DNA from: Achromobacter sp. AONIH1
GTDB lineage: Bacteria; Pseudomonadota; Gammaproteobacteria; Burkholderiales; Burkholderiaceae_B
DNA: 64,000 bases
Direction: 5' to 3'
NCBI RefSeq assembly: GCF_002902905.1
Contig: NZ_CP026124.1
Coordinates: forward strand, 4,898,001-4,962,000
Shown: positions 8,688 through 16,927 of the stretch, piece by piece
Layout: every line of letters begins with the position of its first letter
Position numbering within the stretch: position 1 is the stretch's first letter
Program-made: the position numbers and the translations under genes
The notes under the pieces: model-generated
What the model saw: the letters and a program-made list of their open reading frames with translations, nothing else
The model's database searches: none
Told to the model about the DNA's origin: nothing

Positions 8688-8734
8688 GGCGGCCAGGGGT
8701 GGATGTCGTGTGGGCGTATCTGCGGGACAGCGCA

Positions 8735-9361
8735 CTAGCGCTGCTGCATCGCCATGCGTATGCCCAGCGCGCAATAGACCGTGCCGACCGCCTTGCCCTG
8801 CCAGCGCCAGATTGCCGGATGGCGGCGCAGGAGGCGGCCGACGCGGCCCGCGCACAGCGCCACCAGCCCCGTGCTCAAGGCGCCCATCAGCACGAACAGC
8901 ACGCCCAGCGTGGCCAGCTGCAAGGCCACGGGACCGTTCTGCGGACGCACGAACTGCGGCAGGAAGGCCAGGAAGAACAGCGCCGACTTGGGGTTCAGCA
9001 CCTCGGCCAGGATCGCCTGCCGGAACGCCGTGCGCGCGTCGACGCGCGCGGCCGGCGTCAGGTCGGGCAGGTCGGCCCGCTCCAGGAAGGCGCGCACGCC
9101 CAGGTAGACCAGATAGGCCGCGCCGGCGTACTTGACCACGTTGAACAGGAAAGCGGACGTCATCAGGATGGCCGACAGCCCCAGCACTGCCATGCAGGTA
9201 TGGATCAGGTCGCCGGCCGCAATGCCGAGTCCGGTCGCCATGCCCACGCGCGTGCCCGAGGTGGCCGCCCGCGCCAGCGTCAGCAGCACGGCGGGGCCGG
9301 GAATCAGCACGAAGCCGGTCAGCACGGCGAGATAGGTAAGCAGCGTGGCGTGGTCGATCAT
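8735..9361 (-). CDS. LysE/RhtB-family exporter, 208 aa
   Basis: A six-helix exporter with the family marks TGFVLIPGPAVLLTLARAATSGTRVG near the N-terminus and AILAEVLNPKSALFFLAFLPQFV in the middle. LysE/RhtB proteins export amino acids or related metabolites. Its ATG overlaps the tetR stop (TAATG), so it is translated from the tetR message. That links an amino-acid-type exporter to tetracycline control, which is unusual. Confidence 0.85.
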   Translation of the reverse strand: MIDHATLLTYLAVLTGFVLIPGPAVLLTLARAATSGTRVGMATGLGIAAGDLIHTCMAVLGLSAILMTSAFLFNVVKYAGAAYLVYLGVRAFLERADLPDLTPAARVDARTAFRQAILAEVLNPKSALFFLAFLPQFVRPQNGPVALQLATLGVLFVLMGALSTGLVALCAGRVGRLLRRHPAIWRWQGKAVGTVYCALGIRMAMQQR

Positions 9362-10020
9362 TACGTGTTTCCCTTGGAGGCGCGGCGAGCAGGCGAGCGC
9401 GCGCCGCCCTGCTCCAGGCGGCAGGCCAGCCCGTCCAGCAACAGGGCCAGGCCCTGTTCGAACGCCTGGTCCGGGCCGCCGCCTTCGAGTATATCCATGG
9501 CGGCGCGCAGCAGCGGCGCGTCCTGCGGCAGTTCCTGCCGGGTCATGCCCTGCCCCGCGCCGTCCTGTGCCGCCTGCTGCTCCAGCACCGCGCCCACCGT
9601 GTACTGGCTGACCGCCAGCAGCGCATGCACGCTGGCGTCCGGCGCAAACCCGGCGTCCCGCAGCAGGCGCAGCTGCGCTTCCACCGCGCCGGCCTGCGGC
9701 CCGTCCGGCCGCGTGCCCGCATGAATGCGCGCACCGTCGCGATAGGCCAGCAGGCCGCGCCGGAAGCTCATGGCGTTGTCGTGCAGGAACGTGCGCCAGT
9801 GCTCGCCCGGCTGCGGGATGCCACGGGTGTGGCGTTCGACCAGCATCTGCCGGGAAAGCGCGTCCAGCAGTTCGCGCTTGTTCTTGAAGTGCCAATAGAG
9901 CGCGGGTTGCTGCACGCCCAGGCGCTCGGCCAGGCGGCGCGTGCTCAGGCCGTCCACGCCGACCTCGTTGAGCAGGTCCAGCGCGGCGCGGATCACGGTT
10001 TCGCGGCTGAGTTTGGTCAC
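9361..10020 (-). CDS. tetR: Tetracycline repressor TetR, class A-like
   Basis: The protein reads TKLSRETVIRAALDLLNEVGVDGLSTRRLAERLGVQQPALYWHFKNKRELLDAL in order, closely matching the TetR(A) DNA-binding head, and its core keeps drug-pocket segments (SFRRGLLAYRDGARIHAGTRP, and YTVGAVLEQQA). The start is taken as GTG at 10020, 9 bases behind AGAGGAAG and aligned with the MTKL start of TetR(A); an ATG at 10044 would add 8 residues. It is divergent from tetA across two tet operators, and a LysE gene is coupled behind it. It binds tetracycline-Mg and releases the operators. Confidence 0.9.
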   Translation of the reverse strand: MTKLSRETVIRAALDLLNEVGVDGLSTRRLAERLGVQQPALYWHFKNKRELLDALSRQMLVERHTRGIPQPGEHWRTFLHDNAMSFRRGLLAYRDGARIHAGTRPDGPQAGAVEAQLRLLRDAGFAPDASVHALLAVSQYTVGAVLEQQAAQDGAGQGMTRQELPQDAPLLRAAMDILEGGGPDQAFEQGLALLLDGLACRLEQGGARSPARRASKGNT

Positions 10021-10109
10021 GCGGCTTCCTCTGTATCGACCCATCCGCCGGCGCGGATGCCTCTGTGCATGCGCGCCGGCGTTCAGGTCCGTTCACTGAA
10101 ATTCCAGGC

Positions 10110-10158
10110 TTGACAATTTATCACTGATAGATTTTCATACACAAACTTATCACTGATA
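10110..10158. promoter_or_regulatory. tetA/tetR divergent promoter with two tet operators
   Basis: Two copies of TATCACTGATA, a perfect palindrome around a central C, sit at 10119-10129 and 10148-10158 with centres 29 bases apart, as in classical tet control regions. TTGACA at 10110-10115 gives a tetA -35 box, and a weak -10 follows near 10133-10141, so operator 1 lies inside the promoter. The core TATCA-C-TGATA is the standard TetR recognition core. Confidence 0.9.
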
Positions 10159-10166
10159 AATTCTTA

Positions 10167-11438
10167 ATGAAATCCGACAAAGCCCTGTTCGTCATCCTGA
10201 CGACCGTCGCGCTGGATGCCGCCGGCATCGGCCTGATCATGCCGGTGCTGCCCGGCCTGCTGCGCGCGCTGGCTGGCGCCGATCAGGTCGCCCGCCACTA
10301 CGGCGTGCTGCTGGCGCTGTATGCGCTGATGCAGTTCCTGTGCGCGCCGCTGCTGGGCGCGCTGTCCGACCGCCACGGACGCCGTCCGGTGCTGCTGGCC
10401 TCGCTGGCCGGCGCCGCGCTGGACTACGCGGTGATGGCGGTCGCGCCGGCGCTGTGGGTGCTGTACCTGGGTCGCGCCGTCGCCGGCCTGACCGGCGCGA
10501 CCGGCGCGGTCGCCAGCTCATGCATCGCCGACCTCTCGCGCGGCGAGGACCGCGCCCGCCGCTACGGCTACCTGAGCGCCTGCATGGGCCTGGGGCTGAT
10601 CGCCGGGCCGGTCATCGGCGGCCTGGCGGGCCAGTGGTCGCCGCATGCGCCCTTCGCCGTCGCCGCCGCGCTGAACGCGCTCAATTGCCTCATGGCCTGG
10701 CGCTTCCTGCCGGAATCGCGGCCCGCGCCCGACGCCACGACATCGGCCGCAACAGCCCCCGCCGCCGCCGGCATCCGCCCGGCTCGCGCGCTCCAGGCGC
10801 TCAATCCGCTGGGCGCCCTGCGCTGGGCTCGCGGCCTGCCGGCGGTGCCGGCGCTGCTGCTGGCCTACGTGCTCGCGCAGATCTCTGGCCAGGTGCCTGG
10901 ATCCCTGTGGGTGCTGTACGGCGAAGACCGCTACCACTGGGACGCCGCCATGGTCGGCCTGTCCCTGGCGTCCTTCGGCGTGCTGCATGCGCTGGCGCAG
11001 GCCCTGCTGCCCGGCCCCGCCACCCGGCGTTTCGGCGAGCGCGGCAGCGCCATGCTGGGCTTGCTGGCCGATGGCTGCGGCTACGTGCTGATCGCCTTCG
11101 CGACGCAGGGCTGGATGGCGTTTCCGATCCTGTTGCCACTCGCGCTGGGCGGCCTGGTCGTACCCGCGCTGCAGGCGCTGCTCTCGCAGCAGGCCGGCGC
11201 GTCGCGCCAGGGGCAGTTGCAAGGATCTCTGGCCTCCCTGGCGGGCCTGACCTCCGTCATCGGCCCGCTGTGCGTCACCGCCCTCTATGCCGCGCCCGGC
11301 CAGGGTTGGAACGGCTGGCCCTGGCTGGCCGGCGCGGCGCTGAACCTGGCCGGGCTGGCGCTGCTGCTGCGGCGGGCCAGGCCCGTGCGCGACCTGTGCG
11401 CCGGGAACGAGCCGGCGACGGCGCGACAGCGGCAGTGA
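10167..11438 (+). CDS. tetA: Tetracycline efflux MFS protein, TetA-like, 423 aa
   Basis: Twelve-helix antiporter with TVALDAAGIGLIMPVLPGLL, the motif GALSDRHGRRPVLLASL, GRAVAGLTGATGAVASS (the GP/GA motif C region of tetracycline pumps) and LWVLYGEDRYHWDA, all collinear with TetA of class A/C. The cytoplasmic loop near residue 190 is longer and Ala-rich. It exports tetracycline-Mg against protons. It shares the operator region with tetR. No strong ribosome site precedes the ATG. No transposon remnants flank it, so it looks like a resident chromosomal copy. Confidence 0.9.
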   Translation: MKSDKALFVILTTVALDAAGIGLIMPVLPGLLRALAGADQVARHYGVLLALYALMQFLCAPLLGALSDRHGRRPVLLASLAGAALDYAVMAVAPALWVLYLGRAVAGLTGATGAVASSCIADLSRGEDRARRYGYLSACMGLGLIAGPVIGGLAGQWSPHAPFAVAAALNALNCLMAWRFLPESRPAPDATTSAATAPAAAGIRPARALQALNPLGALRWARGLPAVPALLLAYVLAQISGQVPGSLWVLYGEDRYHWDAAMVGLSLASFGVLHALAQALLPGPATRRFGERGSAMLGLLADGCGYVLIAFATQGWMAFPILLPLALGGLVVPALQALLSQQAGASRQGQLQGSLASLAGLTSVIGPLCVTALYAAPGQGWNGWPWLAGAALNLAGLALLLRRARPVRDLCAGNEPATARQRQ

Positions 11439-11534
11439 CAAGCCCCTTCGCGGAACGCCCAGCAAGGACCGGAGTGGCGAACGCGACCGGCCTGCCTACA
11501 CTGGCTTCACTGCCCGAACCCCAGGAGACCCGCC

Positions 11535-12092
11535 ATGATCCGCCAAGACGCAGCATTCACCTGCCGCTACCGCGCGCCCGGCAGCGCGCCACAAGGCCCG
11601 ATCCGCTACGCCATCGGCCAGACCACGCTGGGCATGGTCCTGGCCAGCAAGACGGAGCTTGGCATCTGCGCGATTCTGCTGGGCGCGGACCGGGACGCGC
11701 TGCGCGCCGAGCTGGCCGCCGCCTTTCCCGATGCGACGCTGCACGCGGATCCGCGATCGCTGCAACCTGAGCTGGCCGCCATCGCCGCCTATATCGACCA
11801 CGGCAACACCGATGCGCCGCTGGCGCTGGACGTGGGCGGCACCGCTTTCCAGCAGCAAGTGTGGCAGGCGCTCGCCGCCATCCCGGCCGGCCAGACCCGC
11901 AGCTACGGCGAGCTGGCGCGCCAGCTCGGCGCGCCCGACGCCTCGCGCGCCGTGGCCGGCGCCTGCGCCGCCAACGTGCTGGCCGTGGCCATTCCCTGCC
12001 ATCGCGTGGTGCGGGGCGATGGCGCGCTATCCGGCTATCGCTGGGGCGTCGAACGCAAGCGCGCGCTGCTCGCCGGCGAGCGCGGCCGATGA
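11535..12092 (+). CDS. Methylated-DNA--protein-cysteine methyltransferase, Ada C-domain-like, 185 aa
   Basis: The C-terminal half has the suicide-cysteine motif IPCHRVV in ANVLAVAIPCHRVVRGDG and the preceding QQQVWQALAAIPAGQTRSYGELA and RAVAGACAAN helices. The N-terminal part IRYAIGQTTLGMVLAS resembles the methyltransferase half of Ada rather than Ogt, yet the Ada regulatory Zn/Cys domain is missing. It moves the O6-methyl group of guanine to Cys. First gene of a repair operon: the next ATG overlaps its stop. Confidence 0.9.
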   Translation: MIRQDAAFTCRYRAPGSAPQGPIRYAIGQTTLGMVLASKTELGICAILLGADRDALRAELAAAFPDATLHADPRSLQPELAAIAAYIDHGNTDAPLALDVGGTAFQQQVWQALAAIPAGQTRSYGELARQLGAPDASRAVAGACAANVLAVAIPCHRVVRGDGALSGYRWGVERKRALLAGERGR

Positions 12093-12811
12093 TGCCGGAA
12101 ACCTGCGCCATGGCGCCGGACCTGGACCGCCACGATTGGGAAGCCATCGCGCGCGCGCTCGACGCGCGCGGCAATGCGCGGCTGCCCGGCTTGCTGGACC
12201 CCGCGCAATGCGCGGCTCTGGCTGCCGGATACGCTTCGCCGGACGGCTATCGCAGCCGTATCGTGATGGCGCGCCACGGCTTCGGGCGGGGCGAGTACAA
12301 GTACTTTTCCTACCCGCTGCCGCCGCTGCTGCAAGCGCTGCGCCAGGCGCTGTATCCGCGCCTGGCGCCCATCGCCAACCGCTGGAACCAACTGCTCGGC
12401 GATCCGCAACGGTTTCCCGCCACGCACGACGCGTTCCTGGCGCAATGCCATGCGGCCGGCCAGAAGCGGCCCACGCCGCTCATCCTGCAATATGGGGCAG
12501 GCGACTACAACTGCCTGCACCAGGACCTGTACGGCGAGCGGGTCTTTCCCTTGCAGGTGGCCATCCTGCTGTCGCGGCCCGGCCGGGACTTCAACGGCGG
12601 CGAATTCGTCATGACGGAGACCGCCTCCAGCGGCCAGCGCGCCGAGGTCATCGCGCTGGACCAGGGCGACGCGCTGGTCTTCACGGTCAATCACCGGCCG
12701 GCTCCGGGCAAGCGCGGCGGCACGCGCAAGGTCGCCATGCGCCATGGCGTGAGCCGTGTGCGCGGCGGTTCGCGCCATACCGTGGGTCTGATTTTTCATG
12801 ATGCGCGTTGA
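12089..12811 (+). CDS. 2OG-Fe(II) oxygenase, 240 aa (first paralogue)
   Basis: The double-stranded beta-helix core is visible from residue 130 on: LILQYGAGDYNCLHQDLYG supplies the HxD iron pair (HQD), and RHGVSRVRGGSRHTVGLIFHD carries the distal His and the Arg that binds 2-oxoglutarate. It overlaps the methyltransferase stop (ATGA) and precedes an alkA-like gene, so a role in repair of alkylated nucleic acid, AlkB-like in logic, is likely although the sequence is not AlkB itself. The group corresponds to the COG3826-type proteins by memory. Confidence 0.8.
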   Translation: MMPETCAMAPDLDRHDWEAIARALDARGNARLPGLLDPAQCAALAAGYASPDGYRSRIVMARHGFGRGEYKYFSYPLPPLLQALRQALYPRLAPIANRWNQLLGDPQRFPATHDAFLAQCHAAGQKRPTPLILQYGAGDYNCLHQDLYGERVFPLQVAILLSRPGRDFNGGEFVMTETASSGQRAEVIALDQGDALVFTVNHRPAPGKRGGTRKVAMRHGVSRVRGGSRHTVGLIFHDAR

Positions 12812-12889
12812 CCCCTGCCCGGCCCGGCGCGCATGCGTTAAAAAGACCGCCAGGACCCCTTCCGTGATGAACCCGCAACAAGGACGCTG

Positions 12890-13591
12890 ATGCCGCGCGC
12901 CGCCATCCCCGCCGACCTGTCTCCCCGCGCCTACCGGCGCGCCGCTGATTTCCTGGCCGGCCTGGACGCCGACTGGGCGCGCCATGTCGCGGCCGTCGGT
13001 CCCTGCCGGCACGAAGCCAAGCCGGGCCGCGAACCGTATGAAGCGCTGGTGCGCGCCATCGCCCACCAGCAATTGCATGCCCGCGCCGCCGAAGCCATCC
13101 TGGCGCGCTTGCTGGCGCTGTACCCCGACGCGGACTTCCCCAGTCCGCAAGCGTTGCTGGCCACCGATGAACAGCAACAGCGCGCCTGCGGCCTGTCGGC
13201 CAGCAAGCTGGTCGCCATTCGCGGCATCGCACAGGCGGCTGCGGACGGCGTGGTCCCGAGCCGCGCCGACGCCTTGCGCCTGTCCGACGACGAGCTGATC
13301 GCGCGCCTGACGCCGCTGCGCGGCGTGGGCCGCTGGACGGTCGAGATGTTCCTGATCTACACGCTGGAGCGGTCCGACATCCTGCCGGTGGACGACTATG
13401 GCGTGCGCGAAGGCTATCGACGCCTGAAGAGCCTGGACAAGACGCCCACGCCGCGCCAGATGCGCGACATCGGGCTGGCCTGGAGCCCGCATCGCACCGT
13501 CGCCGCATGGTATCTGTGGCGGCTGCCCGCCCAGGGCGTGCAGCCGCCGGGCGATCCCGTCCGAGCATCGGCCGGGGATGCACAGCCATGA
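12890..13591 (+). CDS. DNA-3-methyladenine glycosylase (AlkA-like HhH-GPD), 233 aa
   Basis: Contains the helix-hairpin-helix and Gly/Pro-Asp signature: LRGVGRWTVEMFLIYTLE then SDILPVDDYGVREGYRRL, with the catalytic Asp in VDDYG. AIAHQQLHARAAEAIL is the usual N-terminal helix. It lacks the long N-terminal domain of E. coli AlkA, matching the short bacterial/yeast Mag1 form. It removes 3-methyladenine and related bases. The next gene overlaps by ATGA. Confidence 0.9.
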   Translation: MPRAAIPADLSPRAYRRAADFLAGLDADWARHVAAVGPCRHEAKPGREPYEALVRAIAHQQLHARAAEAILARLLALYPDADFPSPQALLATDEQQQRACGLSASKLVAIRGIAQAAADGVVPSRADALRLSDDELIARLTPLRGVGRWTVEMFLIYTLERSDILPVDDYGVREGYRRLKSLDKTPTPRQMRDIGLAWSPHRTVAAWYLWRLPAQGVQPPGDPVRASAGDAQP

Positions 13592-14286
13592 CCGGCATCG
13601 TCGCCATGCTGGACGGCAGGAATTGGACCGCCATCGCCCATGAACTGGACGTGGAAGGCTATGCGCTGCTGCCGGGACTGCTGACGCCGGCACAGGCGCG
13701 CGAGCTGGCGAACGCCGCGCCCGCCACGGCGCCCACTGCACGCGCCAGCGCCAGCGCGGACAGCGGAGAGCTGTTCGGACACGCCCCCACGGCGCCAGCG
13801 GCCTGGATGCCATGGCGCAAGGCGTTCTATCGCCATCTGGCGCCGATTGCCAACCGCTGGCAGCAGATCCTGGACGACCCGCTGCGCTATCCGGCCGAAC
13901 TGCCGGAATTCCTTGCGCGGAATCGCGCCGCCGGCCAGACGCGGCCGCTGTCGCGCCTGCAACGGCTGCGCCAGGGAGACGAGGTGGGCCTGCATCAGCA
14001 CGTCGACGGCGACTGCGTCTTTCCGCTGCAGGTCGTGGCCTTGCTGTCCGAGCCCGGACGGGATTTCACCGGTGGCGAATTCGTCATGACCGAGCAGCGT
14101 CCGCGCATGCAATCGCGCCCCATCGTGCTGCCGCTGGGCATCGGCGACGCCGCCATCATCGGCACGGGTCAGCGGCCGTTCAAGGGCGGCGCCGGCTACT
14201 ACCGCGTCAATCTCAAGCACGCCATCAGCCGCGTGCGCGATGGCGAGCGCGTCGGCCTGGAACTGCTGTTGCACGACGCGCCCTGA
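13588..14286 (+). CDS. 2OG-Fe(II) oxygenase paralogue with altered iron site, 232 aa
   Basis: Clearly a paralogue of the gene at 12089: both have RHLAPIANRWQQIL-type and FPLQV..LLSEPGRDF.GGEFVMTE segments in the same order. The iron motif, however, reads GLHQHVDG here where the first copy has CLHQDLYG, so the metal Asp of HxD is replaced by His. The distal LKHAISRVRDGER segment is kept. It may bind metal differently, or be a non-catalytic partner. It is coupled to the alkA-like gene (ATGA). Confidence 0.75.
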   Translation: MTGIVAMLDGRNWTAIAHELDVEGYALLPGLLTPAQARELANAAPATAPTARASASADSGELFGHAPTAPAAWMPWRKAFYRHLAPIANRWQQILDDPLRYPAELPEFLARNRAAGQTRPLSRLQRLRQGDEVGLHQHVDGDCVFPLQVVALLSEPGRDFTGGEFVMTEQRPRMQSRPIVLPLGIGDAAIIGTGQRPFKGGAGYYRVNLKHAISRVRDGERVGLELLLHDAP

Positions 14287-14294
14287 AGGGCGCC

Positions 14295-14786
14295 TCAGGC
14301 GGAGGCCCGGCGCCTTTCCTTGGCCAGGTTGACCTGCAAGGCGGCCCGCGCCACTTCCGCCAGCGCGGGCGGCCAGGCGGCGTTGCCCCGGGCGCGCAGC
14401 CACTCCAGCAGGTCGGCCAGATGCCACAGGGACGTGGTGCCTTCATGCACCGGCACCGGGAAGCTGCCCGGATACGCCAGCATCAGCTTGCGCATGGCCT
14501 GCCGCGACACGCCGGCGATCTCGGCCACGTCGGTCAGGCCGACCAGGTCCGGCGCAGCCTCGATCAGCCGGGCGTCGGGCAAGGCGCGACGCACATCGTC
14601 CAGCGCGCTGCCGACCGCGACCTCGGCGCTGGGCGCCTCGCGCGTGAATTCCAGCGCCAGGCGGCCCGGTAGGCCAATGCCCGCCAGCGCGTCGTCGCAA
14701 CCGGCTTCGCCCAGGCGCTCGATGACGGCGTCCATGTCCTCGACATCGCTGCCCAGCTGGTATTTCAGGGTGAAGATGTATTCCAT
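14295..14786 (-). CDS. Probable antitoxin with MerR/AlpA-like HTH, 163 aa
   Basis: The N-terminal 70 residues (EYIFTLKYQLGSDVEDMDAVIERLGEAGCDDALAG) form a small alpha/beta domain, and residues 80-130 hold a helix-turn-helix, LTDVAEIAGVSRQAMRKLML, plus TTSLWHLADLLEWLRARG. This two-part build, a ferredoxin-like body plus DNA-binding tail, is usual for antitoxins that repress their own operon. It follows a HicA-like small protein by 24 bases. The pairing is inferred. Confidence 0.65.
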   Translation of the reverse strand: MEYIFTLKYQLGSDVEDMDAVIERLGEAGCDDALAGIGLPGRLALEFTREAPSAEVAVGSALDDVRRALPDARLIEAAPDLVGLTDVAEIAGVSRQAMRKLMLAYPGSFPVPVHEGTTSLWHLADLLEWLRARGNAAWPPALAEVARAALQVNLAKERRRASA

Positions 14787-14810
14787 CGCTGTTCCTCGGC
14801 GCGCGGCGCG

Positions 14811-15056
14811 TCAGCCGCCGTGCGCGGTGCAGTTGTCGACCACGCGCCGCAAGGCGCGCGCATGATTGCCCGGATTCCTGGGCGTGCTCCAGACGCTGGT
14901 GATGCAGAACTCGCCACAGCGGCATTCGTCGTGCCGCCTGGGGCAATAGATCTTGCCCCAGGCATGGGCCCCGCCCACCGTCACGCGCCAGCCATGCGTT
15001 TCGGCATGCCTGAGCGCCGCCTCGACTTCTTTCTTCGGATGCAAAGACCTGGTCAT
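14811..15056 (-). CDS. HicA-like small protein with extra cysteines, probable toxin, 81 aa
   Basis: The order KKEVEAALRHAETHGWRVTVGGAHAWGKIYCP matches the double-stranded-RNA-binding-like fold of HicA toxins (helix, then GW...GSHH strand), here with GAHAWG instead of GSHH. Five cysteines follow or lie within the strands (YCPRRHDECRCGEFCI, later NCTA), suggesting a metal site. The ATG at 15056 has GGAGG 6 bases before it; the TTG next to it is not needed. It comes first in a two-gene unit with an HTH protein. Confidence 0.6.
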   Translation of the reverse strand: MTRSLHPKKEVEAALRHAETHGWRVTVGGAHAWGKIYCPRRHDECRCGEFCITSVWSTPRNPGNHARALRRVVDNCTAHGG

Positions 15057-15089
15057 CAAGCGCCTCCATTATCGAAAACCACACACAAG

Positions 15090-15105
15090 GTTGTCAATAG
15101 ACAAC
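15090..15105. promoter_or_regulatory. Operator candidate of the toxin-antitoxin pair
   Basis: GTTGTC-AATA-GACAAC is a perfect dyad 34 bases before the toxin ATG, in an AT-rich pocket. It is well placed for self-repression by the HTH protein. From here to 15332 I see no gene or strong structure. Confidence 0.55.
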
Positions 15106-15332
15106 TTCAAACAATCACTGTCGCAACGGCATGTCTGCAATGAACTAGGACAGAATTACCGGCGATCGCGCCGGCGGCTCAACATAGCCGTATGGCGACC
15201 GGACAGCCAGTATGCGACGCCCGCGGGGCGCGCAGCGCCGCAGGGGACAGGAAGATCACTTGTGGTTTGCCGCGATGGCGGCGGCAGGCGCGCGCGGCGC
15301 CCGCCTGATCAGGAGCGGCTCGCCCCGACGCC

Positions 15333-16214
15333 TTACTCCAGCCCGGCCCGCCGCGCCGGCGTGCGCGACAGGGCGGCCCAGTCCAGCTGGCCCTCGCCGC
15401 GCGCCAGGCTCTCGATGTGCGCATCGCGCAGCACGCCGGCCAGTTGCAGCGGCACGTGCACCTGCTCGGCCGCTTCCTGCGCCAGGCGCAGGTCCTTCAG
15501 GCCCAGCGCCAGCTTGAAGCCGGCCGGCTCGAAGCGCTCTTCGGCGATGGCCTGCCCATAACCCTGGTACACCGGCGCGGCGAATGCGGTGGACGTGGCC
15601 ATCTCCAGGAAGGCCGCCTTGTCCACGTCGTAACCGCGCACCAGGGCAACCGCTTCGCTCATGGCGCCGATGGCGCTGCCGATCATGAAGTTCACCGCCA
15701 GCTTGACGGCGTTGGCCTGCTCGGGACGTTCGCCGAAATACCAGGTCTTGCGGCCCATCGCGTCGAACAGCGGCTGCACCGCCAGCAGCGCCCGCGCCTC
15801 GCCGGCCGCCAGGATATTGAGCTGGCCGGCCTCGGCCACGTTGACCCGGCCCAGCACCGGCGCCGCCACATAGGCCACGCCGCGCTCGCCATGCAACCGC
15901 GCCAGCTCGGCCGCCAGCGCCACCGACACGGTGGCCATGTTGACGTGCACCGCGCCGGGGGCCAGCGCGGCCAGCGCGCCGGCCTCCAGCACCGCATAAC
16001 GCGTGGCCGCGTCGTCGGCCAGCATGGACACCAGCGCATCGGCGCCCGCGGCGGCCTCGGCCGGGCTGGCCGTCGCCTGCGCGCCCAGCGCCGCCAGTTT
16101 CCCGAGCGGCGCGGGCGAACGGTTCCAGGCGCGCACGACATAGCCCGCGCGCAGCAGGTTGGCGGCCATCGGCAGGCCCATCGTGCCCAGACCCAGGAAA
16201 GCGATCGTCTTCAT
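15333..16214 (-). CDS. NAD(P)-dependent beta-hydroxyacid dehydrogenase family protein, 293 aa
   Basis: The Rossmann start IAFLGLGTMGLPMAANLLRAGY has the GxGxxG loop, and KLAVNFMIGSAIGAMSEAVAL contains the family Lys near residue 170 (NAVKLAVNF). This is the 3-hydroxyisobutyrate dehydrogenase/glyoxylate-succinate semialdehyde reductase superfamily. Length is standard. A TetR operator-like palindrome lies 19 bases before the ATG and a similar one lies before the TetR gene upstream, so it is probably derepressed by that regulator's ligand. Confidence 0.85.
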   Translation of the reverse strand: MKTIAFLGLGTMGLPMAANLLRAGYVVRAWNRSPAPLGKLAALGAQATASPAEAAAGADALVSMLADDAATRYAVLEAGALAALAPGAVHVNMATVSVALAAELARLHGERGVAYVAAPVLGRVNVAEAGQLNILAAGEARALLAVQPLFDAMGRKTWYFGERPEQANAVKLAVNFMIGSAIGAMSEAVALVRGYDVDKAAFLEMATSTAFAAPVYQGYGQAIAEERFEPAGFKLALGLKDLRLAQEAAEQVHVPLQLAGVLRDAHIESLARGEGQLDWAALSRTPARRAGLE

Positions 16215-16232
16215 GGTTGCTGCTCCTTAATT

Positions 16233-16248
16233 GGAAATATTTATTTCC
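16233..16248. promoter_or_regulatory. TetR operator candidate upstream of the dehydrogenase
   Basis: GGAAATATTTATTTCC is a perfect 16-bp palindrome in an AT-rich gap, extended by TT/AA on both sides. A related element lies at 16928-16946. Confidence 0.65.
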
Positions 16249-16290
16249 TAAATTGGCAAAAAAAGCCGGCGGGACCCTCCCGGCGGCCGG

Positions 16291-16914
16291 TCATTCCAGC
16301 GCCTTGAGCGCCATGTCCACCACCGCCAGCATGTCCTGCCGCCGGCGGCCCGTCTTGCCGACCACGCGCATGCCTTGCACCAGGCACAACAACATGCGGG
16401 CAGCGTCTGCCGGATCGATATGCGCGGCCAGCGAGCCGTCTTCCTGCCCTTCCCGGATCAGGCCGGCCAGCAGCGCCTCGTTGCGGCCCAGCGCCGTGGT
16501 CACGCGTTCGGCCACGTCCTCGTCGAAGAACGACAGCTCCGCCGCGCTCTCGACCACCAGGCAGCCCTGCCGGCCCTGCCGGCCTTGCGACGATTCGGCG
16601 TAGAAGGCCAGCAACCTGCGCAGTCGTTCACGCCCGCTGCCGCCGGCACCGATGGCCCGCGCCATGCCTTCGACGCGGCGCGCGCGGTAGTGGTCCAGCG
16701 CTGCCAGGAACAACGCGTGCTTGTCCTTGAACGCCTTGTACAGGCTGCCCTGCGCCAGCTCGGTGCCGCGCGCCAGATCGCCAATGGAGGTGCCGTGGTA
16801 GCCGCGCTGACTGAACACGTCCACGGCCCGGTCCAGCGCCTGTTCCATGTCGAACTCGCGCGGCCGGCCCCTGGCGCGGGACGCGCTGGCGGTATCGGTC
16901 GTGCGATCTGGCAT
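16291..16914 (-). CDS. TetR-family regulator, 207 aa
   Basis: HTH of TetR type at residues 20-65: AVDVFSQRGYHGTSIGDLARGTELAQGSLYKAFKDKHALF. The rest is helical, with CLVVESAAELSFFDEDVAERV, as in the AcrR/YxaF group that senses small electrophiles. It lies just upstream of the dehydrogenase on the same strand; both promoters carry TGGAAA...TTTCC dyads, which supports self-control plus control of the dehydrogenase. Confidence 0.85.
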   Translation of the reverse strand: MPDRTTDTASASRARGRPREFDMEQALDRAVDVFSQRGYHGTSIGDLARGTELAQGSLYKAFKDKHALFLAALDHYRARRVEGMARAIGAGGSGRERLRRLLAFYAESSQGRQGRQGCLVVESAAELSFFDEDVAERVTTALGRNEALLAGLIREGQEDGSLAAHIDPADAARMLLCLVQGMRVVGKTGRRRQDMLAVVDMALKALE

Positions 16915-16927
16915 GGGATCTCAAAAA

